A stretch of DNA of 64,000 nt from Neokomagataea thailandica NBRC 106555. GTDB lineage: Bacteria > Pseudomonadota > Alphaproteobacteria > Acetobacterales > Acetobacteraceae. How positions within the stretch are numbered: position 1 is the stretch's first letter; each line of letters starts with the position of its first letter. Location: positions 1 to 64,000 of the forward strand of contig NZ_BCZB01000010.1 of the NCBI RefSeq assembly GCF_001598495.1, read 5' to 3'. Shown here in pieces: positions 36,454-47,000 of the stretch. The position numbers and the translations under genes are program-made. The notes beneath the pieces are model-generated. The model did no database searches, was not told where the DNA came from, and worked only from the letters and a program-made list of their open reading frames with translations.

Positions 36454-39033
36454 AAACTGCGTCAGAACCTTTTACGAGCCACCATTCTTGCCTCGACGGC
36501 ATGGAGCCTTCAAGCTTCCAGCGCACTCGCAGCCACAACGCATAGCCATAAAGCACATACACACACGCAGAGCCCCGTTCTCAGCACAATGCCTGCCCCC
36601 TCCCCATCACACGCAGGACCAATCATACACCCGCACCATAGCGCTCCTCATTCAGAAGATGAATCTGTCGTCGTTACTGGCACACATGCAACGAACCGCC
36701 ACGCACGGCAGAGCATTGCGCCGATTAGCGTTATTTCTAATGCAACGCTCCGCCGGTCTGGTGCCGTTAACCTAGCGGATGCCATCACGCATACCTACGC
36801 GCAGATCAACGTCTCCAATATGGGCGGAGATAGCGGCGCTCTCACATCATCCATTCGTATGCGCGGCCTGAACCCCAACCAAGTTCTCGTCCTTGTCGAT
36901 GGTAAACGCCGCCATACCACAGCGAATATCTACCAAGATAGCGGGCCAGAATTTGGCGCCACCCCGGTCGATCTTAGCATGATCCCCGCCAATATGGTGG
37001 ATCATATTGAAGTCTTAGAAGATGGTGCAGCCGCTATGTATGGCTCTGATGCCATCGCTGGCGTTGTGAACATCATCACTAAGAAACAAAGCCACGGCTT
37101 CAATATCTCCGCGCAAAGCGGTGCGAATGCCTATAATGGCGACGGTTGGCAATATCAGGTCAATGGCGATGGCGGCTTCAAATGGGGAGACACAGGCTAC
37201 GTCCATATTGGCGCACAGCTCACACATTCTGACCATTTCATTACTAAAAACGTCTTTGATCATCGCCTGATCGGTTATACACCACCCGGTGTAGCATCCG
37301 TCTTATACACCGCACCTGCTGGTGGGTATCAGCCCCCAGCTACCAGCAACAAAATCATGAGCACACCGGAAGAGACACGCGAAAACCTCTTCATCAACTT
37401 CGGCCGCAGCATCAACGATAATATCGATTTCTACGGACAAGTCAGCTACGCGCACCGCCACTCGGAAGCCTTTGAAAACTACCGTACCCCCAACAAAGCT
37501 CCTGAAGTCCACCCCTTCGGCTTCTCGCCTATTGAAACCAACGAAGAAAACGACTTCGGCACGATCCTCGGCCTGAAAGGCCAAGTCTATGGCTTCGATT
37601 GGGATCTAAGCACTGTATATGGCGAAGATATTGATCGTATCGGCAATAAAAACACAGCCAACCACGCCCTCTACGTAGCCACTGGCTATACGCCGACAGA
37701 TGCCCTTGCTGAGGGATATAGCATGTCCCAGTGGACCAACACGCTGGACTTCCGCCGTCACTTTAGCCTGTTTAACGCCGTTCCGGTCACTTGGGCCTTT
37801 GGCGCGCAGCACCGCTTGGATGGCTACCAGATTACCGCAGGAAACCCAGCATCTTACCTTATGGGCGGCACAGCAGGCTATGCAGGCTTGACCCCCCAAG
37901 ATGCAGGTAAATGGTGGCGCAACATCTGGGCTGGCTACACAGATGCTGACTTCCACTTCACCCCGAAATGGGAGGTCGATTTCGCAGGCCGTTATGAGCA
38001 CTACACCGACGTTGGCAATAACGCGATTGGCAAAGTCTCAACCCGTTATGACTTCACCAAGCGTATTGGCATTCGTGGCACCATTAGCAATGGTTTCCGC
38101 GCCCCCACACTGGCTGAACAAAACTTCAGCGCTCTCAACGTTGCCCCGAACGGCGCTGGCGGCCTCCTTCCTGTAAACTCAGCCGCAGCACGCTCTCTCG
38201 GTGCGTCACCTCTGAAGCCGGAACGTTCCGTCAGCGCAAGCGGCGGTATCGTTGTTGAACCTGTCACCGGCTGGCATATTGAAACGGACGTCTATCAAAT
38301 CAATATCCGTGACCGCGTCGTCCAAGGCGGCACAACCAATGGCCCGACCGCCGTTGCCGCGATCAAGCAAATGGGCCTTGCCCTCCCGAGCGACCTGAGC
38401 CCTGCGGATTATTCCAACGTCACAGCCTCGTACTTCGCCAATGGAGCAAGCACCCGTACACAGGGCTTGGATATCAAGACGGATTATCTCTTCCACCTAC
38501 ACAAATACGGCAATCTCGCCGTTACCGCCGCACTGGATTTGAACCGCACACGTCTGCACCACAATGGTATTGGCTCCAATGGGGAACAGCTCTTAACCCA
38601 ACAAAATATCGCAGCGATTACAACGGAATATCCACGCAGCAAGCTCATCTTGAACGCTTACTGGACCTACCAAAACTGGGACGTCAACCTGCGTCAAACC
38701 CGCTACGGGGAAACCACAGGTATGATGACCTATGAAGACTGGACACCATCTGCGGCAGTCTGCCCCAAGGCCAACAACCAAGCTCTTCAATACTCTAACT
38801 CATGCTTTGCTCAGTTTAAGAACACACCACGCTGGCTGACCGATCTTGAAGTCGGATACCGTTTCAATGATCACTGGCACGTTGCCGTTGGCGGGAATAA
38901 CCTCTTCAACATCCGCCCGCGTAAACTCCCCGCAAACCTCAACTCCTTGGGAGCCAGTGTGTACGATCAAGACTCTGCACAGGTCCCGATGTTTGGCGGC
39001 TATTATTACGGCCGTATCAACGCAACTTTCTAA
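36451..39033 (+). CDS. TonB-dependent outer-membrane receptor with His-rich N-terminal segment
   Basis: An 860-residue TonB-dependent receptor. The start at MKLRQNLLRATILAST gives a signal peptide ending near SALA; an in-frame ATG 14 codons earlier lies in the 5' arm of the hairpin. The mature N-terminus has about nine His in 45 residues, followed by a TonB-box-like ESVVVTG and a plug with ISVISNATLRRSGAVNLADA, RMRGLNPNQVLVLVDGKRR and EVLEDGAAAMYGSDAIAGVVNIITKK. The barrel ends YYGRINATF with terminal Phe. The plug is of the general BtuB/CirA-like class; the substrate is unknown. The His-rich stretch hints at metal binding. Confidence 0.88.
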   Translation: MKLRQNLLRATILASTAWSLQASSALAATTHSHKAHTHTQSPVLSTMPAPSPSHAGPIIHPHHSAPHSEDESVVVTGTHATNRHARQSIAPISVISNATLRRSGAVNLADAITHTYAQINVSNMGGDSGALTSSIRMRGLNPNQVLVLVDGKRRHTTANIYQDSGPEFGATPVDLSMIPANMVDHIEVLEDGAAAMYGSDAIAGVVNIITKKQSHGFNISAQSGANAYNGDGWQYQVNGDGGFKWGDTGYVHIGAQLTHSDHFITKNVFDHRLIGYTPPGVASVLYTAPAGGYQPPATSNKIMSTPEETRENLFINFGRSINDNIDFYGQVSYAHRHSEAFENYRTPNKAPEVHPFGFSPIETNEENDFGTILGLKGQVYGFDWDLSTVYGEDIDRIGNKNTANHALYVATGYTPTDALAEGYSMSQWTNTLDFRRHFSLFNAVPVTWAFGAQHRLDGYQITAGNPASYLMGGTAGYAGLTPQDAGKWWRNIWAGYTDADFHFTPKWEVDFAGRYEHYTDVGNNAIGKVSTRYDFTKRIGIRGTISNGFRAPTLAEQNFSALNVAPNGAGGLLPVNSAAARSLGASPLKPERSVSASGGIVVEPVTGWHIETDVYQINIRDRVVQGGTTNGPTAVAAIKQMGLALPSDLSPADYSNVTASYFANGASTRTQGLDIKTDYLFHLHKYGNLAVTAALDLNRTRLHHNGIGSNGEQLLTQQNIAAITTEYPRSKLILNAYWTYQNWDVNLRQTRYGETTGMMTYEDWTPSAAVCPKANNQALQYSNSCFAQFKNTPRWLTDLEVGYRFNDHWHVAVGGNNLFNIRPRKLPANLNSLGASVYDQDSAQVPMFGGYYYGRINATF

Positions 39034-39045
39034 AGTACGAGCAGC

Positions 39046-39080
39046 AAAGCCGCCCCACTCAAAGGGGCGGCTTTTCTTTT
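39046..39080 (+). terminator. terminator after the TonB-dependent receptor
   Basis: AAAGCCGCCCC and GGGGCGGCTTT form a perfect 11-base stem with a seven-base loop, followed by a long T run. The convergent ArsC-like gene ends just beyond it. Confidence 0.85.
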
Positions 39081-39081
39081 T

Positions 39082-39432
39082 TTACAACGCGAACAAAGCG
39101 TCATACTGCTCCGGCTTAAAGCCCAGATGTAAGACCTTGCCACCCTTTACCATAATAGGGCGTCGCATGAGCGTTGGTTGCTCCAAGAACATCTCAAGAG
39201 CCGTATCCGCGCTGAAACATTCTTTCTCTTCCACTGAAAGCTTGCGGTATGTCATGCCGCCACGATTAAGCAACGTCTCCCACCCAACCTGCGGCAACCA
39301 GCTTTCCAGAACATCACGCGTGAGGCCATCTTTACGAAAATCATGGTATTGATAAGCAATCCCTGCTGCATCCAACCAGCGACAGGCTTTCCGCACGGTG
39401 TCACACGTCTTAATTCCATACAGAATGATCAT
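39082..39432 (-). CDS. ArsC/Spx/YffB family protein
   Basis: A 116-residue thioredoxin-fold protein: MIILYGIKTCDTVRKACRWL with a single active-site Cys, YQYHDFRKDGLTRDVLESWL, LLNRGGMTYRKLS and TLMRRPIMVKGGKVLHLGF. The RRPIMVKGGKVLHLGF ending is typical of YffB, a glutathione-dependent reductase-like group, rather than of true arsenate reductase. The start is set at the Met before IILYG; a GTG five codons upstream is also in frame. Confidence 0.85.
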   Translation of the reverse strand: MIILYGIKTCDTVRKACRWLDAAGIAYQYHDFRKDGLTRDVLESWLPQVGWETLLNRGGMTYRKLSVEEKECFSADTALEMFLEQPTLMRRPIMVKGGKVLHLGFKPEQYDALFAL

Positions 39433-39780
39433 AGCGTTCACTTTCACTTCGTAGGGCAGACAGATCTTCGATCAATCAGTGACCATAACGCACCACCGGC
39501 GCCAGCACGGCAGCAAGACAAGAATGCTTTAAGAGAAATCCGCTCTAAAGCCCTTATTTGAACTCAAAACAGATGGCGGCAATACGCTAAAAAGAGATGA
39601 GCGCTATCTCTACCCCGTAGAGAGCTCCCTCAAAAGCAGCATATTCTAGCACTTAAAACAAAACTCCGAGCCCTGAAGAAAGAGCCCGGAGTACCAATAC
39701 ATTATGCCCTTTATATCATCACTGTACCGGCGTAAAAATCATCTACGCCCTACAGACAACACCATACAGGCATAAGATTT
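39433..39780. other. intergenic region between the ArsC-like gene and the DEAD-box helicase gene
   Basis: About 350 bases with both neighbours leftward. It holds the terminator of the helicase gene at 39655-39692 and presumably the promoter of the ArsC-like gene. No supported gene is seen. Confidence 0.5.
39655..39692 (-). terminator. probable terminator of the DEAD-box helicase gene
   Basis: Read leftward, ACTCCGGGC and GGCTCGGAGT pair with one mismatch, followed by TTTTGTTTT. It lies about 90 bases beyond the helicase stop. Confidence 0.65.
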
Positions 39781-41121
39781 TTAGGATGGACGGCGCCCGG
39801 ATGAGCGTGGACGGCCGCCACCCGCACGAGGGCCACCATTCGAGCGACCACCCGGAGCACCACCCGGAGCACCACCGCCCCCTTGCTGCGGACGACGACG
39901 GCCACCGCCGCCACCACCGCGCTGACCACCACCACCACGGCCACCGCCTAAAACGGGCGGACGCTGTGTCGAATTTTGCGCTGCATCAGAATGATATGGA
40001 TGATCCGTCACAACCGGAATCTCCTTATCAATCTTACGCTCAATATCACGCAGCCACGCACGCTGCTCGGCATCACACAACGACACCGCCCAGCCGTCAC
40101 GGCCCGCACGCGCCGTACGGCCGATACGATGCACATAAGACTCAGGCACATTTGGCAGGTCATAATTGAAGACGTGCGTCACATCATCAACGTCAATACC
40201 ACGCGCGGCAATATCCGTAGCAACCAGCACTTTCAGCGTACCGTTACGGAAACCACTCATAGCGCGCTCACGCGCACCTTGTGATTTATTACCGTGAATA
40301 GCCTCCGCCGTGATGCCTTTTTTGTTCAGAAATTCAGCCACTTTATTGGCTTCATGCTTCATCAGCGTAAAGACAACAGCCCGCACCACATTTGGGCTAT
40401 CCACCAGCATATGAACCACGTCTTTTTTGTTCGGCGTATCCACAAACATCACAGCTTGGCGAATACGGTCCACCGTGCTGGATTCAGGCGTGACCTGCAC
40501 TTTAGCAGGGTTTTTCAGCAATGAATGTGCAAGGTCATTGATCGAGGCAGGCATCGTTGCCGAGAACAACAGCGTCTGACGCTCTTCGGGAACCAACGCC
40601 ATAATACGACGAATATCCCGCACAAACCCCATGTCCAGCATACGGTCTGCTTCATCAAGAACCAAAATTTCCAAAGCGGATAAATCTATATGGCCTTGAC
40701 CGATCAGGTCCAACAAACGTCCCGGTGCCGCCACCAGCACATCTACGCCACGGCGCATTGCTTCAATTTGACGCCCCTGCCCCACACCGCCAAAAACGAC
40801 AGCATGCTTAAACGGCATATGACGCGCATAAGTCGAAAAGCTCTCCGCAATCTGGGACGCCAGTTCACGCGTTGGTGCCAGCACCAGCGCACGCACACCC
40901 TTTGGCGGTGCCTTGCGGCGTTCACGGCACAGATGGTCAAGAATAGGCAATGCAAAAGCGGCGGTCTTGCCTGTACCCGTTTGCGCTAGACCGAGCAGGT
41001 CACGCCCCTCAAGCAAATACGGAATGGCACCCGCTTGGATAGGGGTCGGGGTAACGTAACCGGCTTCGGTCAACGCTTTTTGAATAGGATCCGCTAGATT
41101 CAGCGCGGCAAAATTTGTCAT
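39781..41121 (-). CDS. DEAD-box ATP-dependent RNA helicase with Gly/Arg-rich tail (RhlE-like)
   Basis: A 446-residue RNA helicase for ribosome assembly or RNA turnover. Motifs in order: Q motif TPTPIQAGAIP, Walker A AQTGTGKT (46-53), PTRELA, DEAD (156-159) in VLDEADRMLDMGF, SAT in FSATMPAS, ATDIAARGID and HRIGRTARAG. The last 60 residues are a low-complexity Gly/Arg/Pro tail of RGG type, likely for unspecific RNA binding. The GGC- and CGA-repeating DNA of the tail is low-complexity coding sequence, not a separate repeat element. Confidence 0.93.
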   Translation of the reverse strand: MTNFAALNLADPIQKALTEAGYVTPTPIQAGAIPYLLEGRDLLGLAQTGTGKTAAFALPILDHLCRERRKAPPKGVRALVLAPTRELASQIAESFSTYARHMPFKHAVVFGGVGQGRQIEAMRRGVDVLVAAPGRLLDLIGQGHIDLSALEILVLDEADRMLDMGFVRDIRRIMALVPEERQTLLFSATMPASINDLAHSLLKNPAKVQVTPESSTVDRIRQAVMFVDTPNKKDVVHMLVDSPNVVRAVVFTLMKHEANKVAEFLNKKGITAEAIHGNKSQGARERAMSGFRNGTLKVLVATDIAARGIDVDDVTHVFNYDLPNVPESYVHRIGRTARAGRDGWAVSLCDAEQRAWLRDIERKIDKEIPVVTDHPYHSDAAQNSTQRPPVLGGGRGGGGQRGGGGGGRRRPQQGGGGAPGGAPGGRSNGGPRAGGGRPRSSGRRPS

Positions 41122-41433
41122 GGCCCCCTCCTAAGGGACGGCTAAACACGGTTCGCGAGTAAGCGGCGTCCAACGCATCATAGCGCGCATAGCGGCACGA
41201 ACCCTGAACGCAAGCGGAGATGCTTTCTAGCGTTTAAGACAAAGATACAAGCTTTGCTCTCAGCATCGTTACGCCCGTGCTCCATAAGAACAACGTAACG
41301 GAAAACCATCACCCTCGGCTCTACAAACCACGAGCCGAGGGCGGCACCACTATAGCAACTCCCTCGCGCCCGCAAGAGAACCATGACAAAGAGACACAAA
41401 ACGCCTCTTTACCATCCAAAATGTTACACGAGG
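41122..41433. other. intergenic region upstream of the DEAD-box helicase gene
   Basis: About 310 bases, with the helicase promoter on the minus strand expected near 41150-41250. It also contains the perfect inverted repeat at 41312-41341. No supported gene or RNA is seen. Confidence 0.5.
41312..41341. repeat. perfect 10-base inverted repeat
   Basis: CCCTCGGCTC and its exact reverse complement GAGCCGAGGG are separated by ten bases. It lies about 90 bases beyond the nitroreductase stop in the leftward direction. Without a T run it is only terminator-like. Confidence 0.6.
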
Positions 41434-42039
41434 TTAGAACGTATCGTGCAGGACAATCTCATTCAGTGGCAAAAATCCACCACGTCCTTTAGGCGCTTCC
41501 AGCCCCTTCCCCAAAGCAACAAACATGACCAACGCATGATCTTCAGGCAGGCGGATAATCTCTGCCACCTTATCAAAGTCAAACCCATCCATAGGGCAGG
41601 TCTGCAAACCATGCGCAGCCGCAGCCATCATGAGCGCATACGCCGCTATACCGCAGGAGCGGAAAGCTTCATCACGCTGGACCTGCGGTTTTCCTTCATA
41701 ATACTGCTGAATAAGACCCGTATAAATGTTTTGCACCTGTTCTGGCGTATCTTTCCAATAACGCGCAGGCTCTTTTTGCCATGCTTGAACATCAGCACAT
41801 AAAACGATCAGTGCGGCACAATCCTCAACCTGCGGCTGATTCCACGCAACCTCTTTAATTTTACGGCGCTGCTCCGCATCACGCACCACTAAGAAACGAT
41901 AATTTTGAAGGTTAAACGCCGTTGGCGCATGCCGCGTTGTTTCCAGAATAGAAGTCAATTCTTCATCTGAAATGACATAAGAAGCATCAAAGCTCTTTTG
42001 CGCACGCCGTGCACGCATCGCATCAATAATAGCATTCAT
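41434..42039 (-). CDS. nitroreductase family protein
   Basis: A 201-residue FMN-dependent NAD(P)H oxidoreductase of the nitroreductase fold. FMN-contact regions are RARRAQKSFDA at the N-terminus, HAPTAFNLQNYRFLVV, and the C-terminal VALGKGLEAPKGRGG. The family reduces nitroaromatics, quinones or flavins; the physiological substrate is unknown. It is transcribed away from metW-metX in the same direction with a 61-base gap, so read-through from that operon is possible. Confidence 0.85.
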   Translation of the reverse strand: MNAIIDAMRARRAQKSFDASYVISDEELTSILETTRHAPTAFNLQNYRFLVVRDAEQRRKIKEVAWNQPQVEDCAALIVLCADVQAWQKEPARYWKDTPEQVQNIYTGLIQQYYEGKPQVQRDEAFRSCGIAAYALMMAAAAHGLQTCPMDGFDFDKVAEIIRLPEDHALVMFVALGKGLEAPKGRGGFLPLNEIVLHDTF

Positions 42040-42100
42040 GGCACATTGTCTCCGTGATGAAGTAGCGTTCCGTTAACGCCCCACTCCCAACAGGTTTCAT

Positions 42101-42700
42101 TCACTGGCGGCTTAATAAAAACAGCGCCTGCTCACCAAAAAGATTAGCCCACCGTACAGAACGACGCCACGGCGCTTTTGCACCATCTTCATCAATCGCC
42201 AGCCACTGCCGGATCGTATAATTTTCCTCTTCACACAACGCGACAAAATCTCGGATCGTACAGGGGTGGATATTCGGCGTTTGATGCCACGGCGTACTCC
42301 AAACCGGCGTCATAGGCATGCGGCCCGTGGTCAATAGCTGCAAACGCAAGCGCCAGTAACCAAAATTCGGGAATGAAACGATAGCGTGCCGTCCAATACG
42401 CAACATCTGCCGCAAAACCTCTTGCGGCCGCTCAACAGCCTGAAGCGTTCTTTGCAAAACCACAAAGTCAAACGTATCATCCGGATAATGCGCCAAATCA
42501 TGGTCAGCATCACCGTGCACAACAGGCAAACCATGCGCGACAGATTGCGTCACACTCTGCATATCCAATTCTATGCCGCGCGCATCGCATTTTCGCGTGC
42601 GATACAGATAATCAATGAGAGTGCCATCGCCACTTCCCACATCCAGAACACGAGAACCCGGGGTAATCATTTCCGCAATGAGTTGCTGGTCAACACGCAT
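42101..42700 (-). CDS. metW: methionine biosynthesis protein MetW
   Basis: A 199-residue methyltransferase-like protein. The SAM-binding motif I is RVLDVGSGDGTLIDYL, followed by DARGIELD, the FDFVVLQRTLQAVERPQEVLRQMLRIG block and FPNFGYWRLRLQLL, which are diagnostic of MetW. It is thought to work with MetX in making O-acyl-homoserine. Its start overlaps the metX stop by one base (TAATG), so it is translationally coupled to metX. Confidence 0.95.
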   Translation of the reverse strand: MRVDQQLIAEMITPGSRVLDVGSGDGTLIDYLYRTRKCDARGIELDMQSVTQSVAHGLPVVHGDADHDLAHYPDDTFDFVVLQRTLQAVERPQEVLRQMLRIGRHAIVSFPNFGYWRLRLQLLTTGRMPMTPVWSTPWHQTPNIHPCTIRDFVALCEEENYTIRQWLAIDEDGAKAPWRRSVRWANLFGEQALFLLSRQ

Positions 42701-43893
42701 TATCCTTGCCCTCTCCGCAAACCGGCATGCTCAGCCGCCCCATCCAAGAACCCTCTCACCGTGCGATCAAAATCAGGCTCATCCAACAAAAACGCATCAT
42801 GCCCACGGTCACTTTCGATCTCTACAAACGAGACATTCGCTCCCGCCCGACTCAAAGCCCTCACCAAAGTACGAGACTGCGTTGTCGGGAAGAGCCAATC
42901 GGAACTAAAAGACACGACACAAATACGTGTTGGGCACTTTTGGAACGGAACCGACAAATCTCCATCATGATCGGCCGATAAATCAAAGTAATCCATGGCA
43001 CGTGTAATCGTCAGATACGAGTTCGCGTCAAATCTCCGTACAAACGTCGATCCCTGATGCCGCAAATAACTCTCGACCTCAAACATTTCACCAAACAAAA
43101 ACGCGTCAGAGGATAAGCCAGACTGCCTTACCCGCCGACCAAATTTACGATTTAACGCTTCTTCCGATAAATACGTTATATGCGCCATCATACGCGCCAC
43201 CCCCAGGCCGCGCGCAGGGATAGCGCCATAGTCCCTATAGCGCCCTTTATGCCATTCTGGGTCGGCAAAAATAGCCTGCCGACTGACCTCATTAAACGCA
43301 ATGTTCTGCGCAGAATGATATGGGGATGTCGCAATAGGCATCGCCGCAAAAACACGCTCTGAATGATGCGCAATCCACGTCAGTGCCTGCATCCCTCCCA
43401 TCGATCCACCTATAACAGCAAATAACCGACCAATCTCCAGGTGATCAATCAGCTTTACCTGCGCGGCAACAATATCTTTCATCGTAATTTGAGGAAAGTC
43501 ACAGTCCCATGCCGTACCTGTTTCGGCACACACAGAAGTTGGGCCAGTCGTCCCCAGACACCCGCCCAAAACATTGGAGCAAATAACGAAAAACCGATCC
43601 GTATCTATGGGCTTACCCGGCCCCACCATCCGCGCCCACCACCCAGGCTTACCGGTTAACGGGTTTTGTTCCGCAACATACTGATCCCCCGTCAGTGCAT
43701 GACAAATAAAAATAGCATTATCACGCGCAGAAGACAAGTTTCCATAAGTACAATAAGCAATCTCTAACGGCGCAATGCTTTCTCCGCACTCCAGTGATAA
43801 GCCATTCTCTAACCGCACCATTTTATGCGTAAATAAAGATCCCCCCTGCCCAACTGACGCAGTAGCACCATTTTCATTATTACCGTTGGACAT
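42700..43893 (-). CDS. metX: homoserine O-acetyltransferase
   Basis: Activates homoserine for methionine synthesis. A 397-residue alpha/beta hydrolase-fold enzyme with the nucleophile elbow GGSMGGMQA (Ser164), the acid in [12 protein letters not shown], and His in [23 protein letters not shown] forms the oxyanion region; MetX family members may use acetyl- or succinyl-CoA, and specificity is not decided here. The upstream gap was checked for known SAM riboswitch cores and none was recognisable. Promoters diverge from the large glycosyltransferase gene. Confidence 0.94.
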   Translation of the reverse strand: MSNGNNENGATASVGQGGSLFTHKMVRLENGLSLECGESIAPLEIAYCTYGNLSSARDNAIFICHALTGDQYVAEQNPLTGKPGWWARMVGPGKPIDTDRFFVICSNVLGGCLGTTGPTSVCAETGTAWDCDFPQITMKDIVAAQVKLIDHLEIGRLFAVIGGSMGGMQALTWIAHHSERVFAAMPIATSPYHSAQNIAFNEVSRQAIFADPEWHKGRYRDYGAIPARGLGVARMMAHITYLSEEALNRKFGRRVRQSGLSSDAFLFGEMFEVESYLRHQGSTFVRRFDANSYLTITRAMDYFDLSADHDGDLSVPFQKCPTRICVVSFSSDWLFPTTQSRTLVRALSRAGANVSFVEIESDRGHDAFLLDEPDFDRTVRGFLDGAAEHAGLRRGQG

Positions 43894-44010
43894 ACCACAC
43901 TTCCCTACACATCCGCCGTACCGATAGCGACCACAGCGTGACTACAAAGTCACTTCACCTGCCCCCCCAGATATGGCACTCAGGCTCAAAATCGTAAACC
44001 CACAGGGGTA

Positions 44011-44038
44011 TTGACGATAAATTAACGAGTGATATGAT
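44011..44038 (+). promoter_or_regulatory. predicted promoter of the large glycosyltransferase gene
   Basis: A -35 TTGACG at 44011-44016 and a -10 TATGAT at 44033-44038 with a 16-base spacer. The predicted transcript would start near the GGAG at 44045-44048, so a start codon further downstream than the GTG at 44048 may be used. Confidence 0.5.
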
Positions 44039-44047
44039 CCATGAGGA

Positions 44048-47000
44048 GTGAATAGACATATATTTTTCAAGAAATATATTAGGAACAAGACATTGAAAGT
44101 TACAATAACCACAGATGAAACAAAAAATCTTCATATAATAGGTCATTCTGGGTTATTTAATCCAATATATTATATCAATAACAATAAAGATTTAAAAGAA
44201 ATAGGAACAGAATCACTTAGGCATTATCATACTTACGGATGGAAAGAAGGTCGAAAACCAAATCCACTCTTTGATCCAAGATGGTACATACTCAACAACA
44301 GAGATGTCCGACAAGATCCTCTTCTACATTATATCACGCAAGGGGAACACGAAGGGCGCCAACCAATTTCATGGTTTGATCCCGTTTGGTACAAAAACAC
44401 CTATGCCATTCCTGAGGGCATGCTGGCTCTAGCGCATTATCTTTTAAACCGCCAACGTCCAGATATACGACCCATTCCTGAGTTTGACCCCGCTTTTTAC
44501 CTCAAAACATACACAGACGTCGCCGCAGCTAATATGGACCCATTAGAACATTATATGCTGCAAGGTTTCCGAGAAAATAGACGCCCCTTTGAAGGGTTTG
44601 ACCCCTTTTATTATCGGCGGCGTTATTTGAAATCTATGCCCGACAGCAACCCTCTTTTGCACTATCTCAACAACAAAACACGACCAGATATTCATCCAGC
44701 ACAACCACTTGATGGCATTAGCGTTTTTCGAGATGTAAAGCGCTTCAGCAGCGCTGGCCCTTTTTTTGAAACACAAAAACCACTCCCACAAAATACCGTT
44801 AAACGCGCTCGTATATTGGCATATTACCTCCCTCAATTTCATACAATTCCAGAAAATAACACTTGGTGGGGCAATGGTTTTACAGAATGGACCAATACAG
44901 CCCGTACCATGCCGCGCTTTTCTGGTCATTATCAGCCACGAATTCCGCGTGATCTCGGACATTATACCATCAATTCTTCCCACCTACTCGCACAACAAGC
45001 CAAAATGGCCCGCGATTCAGGGGTAGAAGGATTTGTATTCTATTTTTATTGGTTTAATAGACAGCGCCTCCTCGAAACGCCGCTCGAAATTTTATTACAG
45101 CACCCCGAAATTGATCTCCCCTTCTGCCTTATGTGGGCCAATGAAAACTGGAGCCGCCGATGGGATGGATCAGAGGACGATCTCCTCATCGCACAAAATT
45201 ACCATCCTGAAGATGATGACGCCCTCATTGATTGCTTTGCACGCTATATGAAAGACCCGCGCTATATTCATATCAATCAACGGCCACTGCTAAAAATTTA
45301 CCGCCCAGACACCATCCCCAACCCGCACAGCACCATTGCACGCTGGCGACAAATTTTTAAAAATCGTCACAACCTTTGCCCCCTCATCATAACAGGACAA
45401 GCCTTCGACAGCACAGATCCGCGCCCATTCGGGGCTGATGGCGCGTTCGAGTTTCCCCCTCATAAAATCGTTAATGGCCGCCCTCTCTTAAATGACGATG
45501 TCACATTATTTGATGAAGATTTTAGCGGGCAAATTTACGATTATGAAGACATCGTCACACACGCCCTACAGGAAAGCCCCCCTCCTTACCCACTCATCCG
45601 TACCGCATGCCCATCATGGGACAATGACGCACGCCGCCAAGGCAAAGGCCTTGTCCTGCACGGCTCCACCCCCGCTCTCTATAAAAAATGGCTCAATGGT
45701 CTTATTACCTATGCCCAAAATAACCCATTTTATAACGAAACCCTTATATGCGTAAACGCATGGAATGAATGGGCTGAAGGCGCATATTTAGAGCCTGACC
45801 AGCATTTCGGCAGCGCCTATTTAAACGCCACCGCAGAAGCCTGCGCAGGCTTTCATACCACACAAAACACCACAAAACTTCTACTCATTGGCCACGATGC
45901 TTTTCCTGCCGGTGCGCAGACCCTTCTCCTTGAAATTGCACGTACCCTCAAAAGTAAAAGAGGAATAGATTTACGATTTATTCTTCTTGATGGCGGAGCA
46001 TTACTTGATGAATATCGTGCCATTGCACCGGTCGATATCCTCCCCTCAGATACACCGGACCTCACCGCAAGACTGAGACATCTTCATAAGAACGGCTTTC
46101 AGCACGCCATATTGAACAGCGCCGCTACCGCCAGCATATCTCCCTCACTTAATAACGCTCAGATTGCCTTTACATTTTTAATTCACGAGCTGCCTTATAT
46201 TATCCAAGAACGGCAACTTCGGCCGAGTATGGATATCGCCTGCGCTCTGGCTCAAACCATCATTACACCCGCCCCGTTTGTTGCGCACCAGCTTCTTTTA
46301 TCAAGCAACCCTAAACTGCATATTCTCCCACAAGGCCTCTACACACATATTCATTATACAACACCGATACGACGTGAGTTACGCGCACAAATAGGCATTT
46401 CCGACACAGAAAAACTCGTCATCGGCATCGGGTACGCAGATATACGCAAAGGGTTCGATCTCTTCGTGCAACTTTGGCGCAATCTACCAGATGATACACA
46501 CGCTCTCTGGTTGGGAGATATCGATCCCACCCTCCATAAAGGCCTCATGCGTGACCTCGAATACGCCTCAAAAAGCAAGCGGTTTCATATGCTTGGTCAC
46601 GTTAAAGATGTTAATCACTGGCTTTCCGCCGCCGATTTCTTCACCCTTACATCACGTGAAGATCCCTACCCATCCGTCGCCCTTGAAGCGATTGCTTCTG
46701 GCCTTCCCTGCTTGACCTTTGATGAGACCGGAGGAATTCCTGACCTACTCAGAAAACTCAACGTAGAACCACAGCCCCTCTTACAGCACCATATCCTACC
46801 CTTTGGGCATGTGCACGATATGGCACATTCCATATCCACCACACCGGCACTCACAGCACAGCAACGTAAACTGCAATCACACCGGATGGCACAGCGCTTT
46901 AATTTTACACATTATGTGGATCACCTCTTAGCTCATACTATTCCACACCTTCCACGTGTTTCTGTTGTTGTGCCGTCTTATAATTACGCACAATATCTAG

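Noticed and set aside
39785-39955. Tandem-looking repeats of CCACCACC and CGACGACG type
   Set aside because: They encode the Gly/Arg-rich tail of the DEAD-box helicase and are low-complexity coding DNA, not a satellite or CRISPR.
43894-44047. Possible SAM riboswitch before metX
   Set aside because: The gap was compared with remembered SAM-II, SAH and other alphaproteobacterial cores. Only a short GTGACT hairpin was found, so no riboswitch is claimed.
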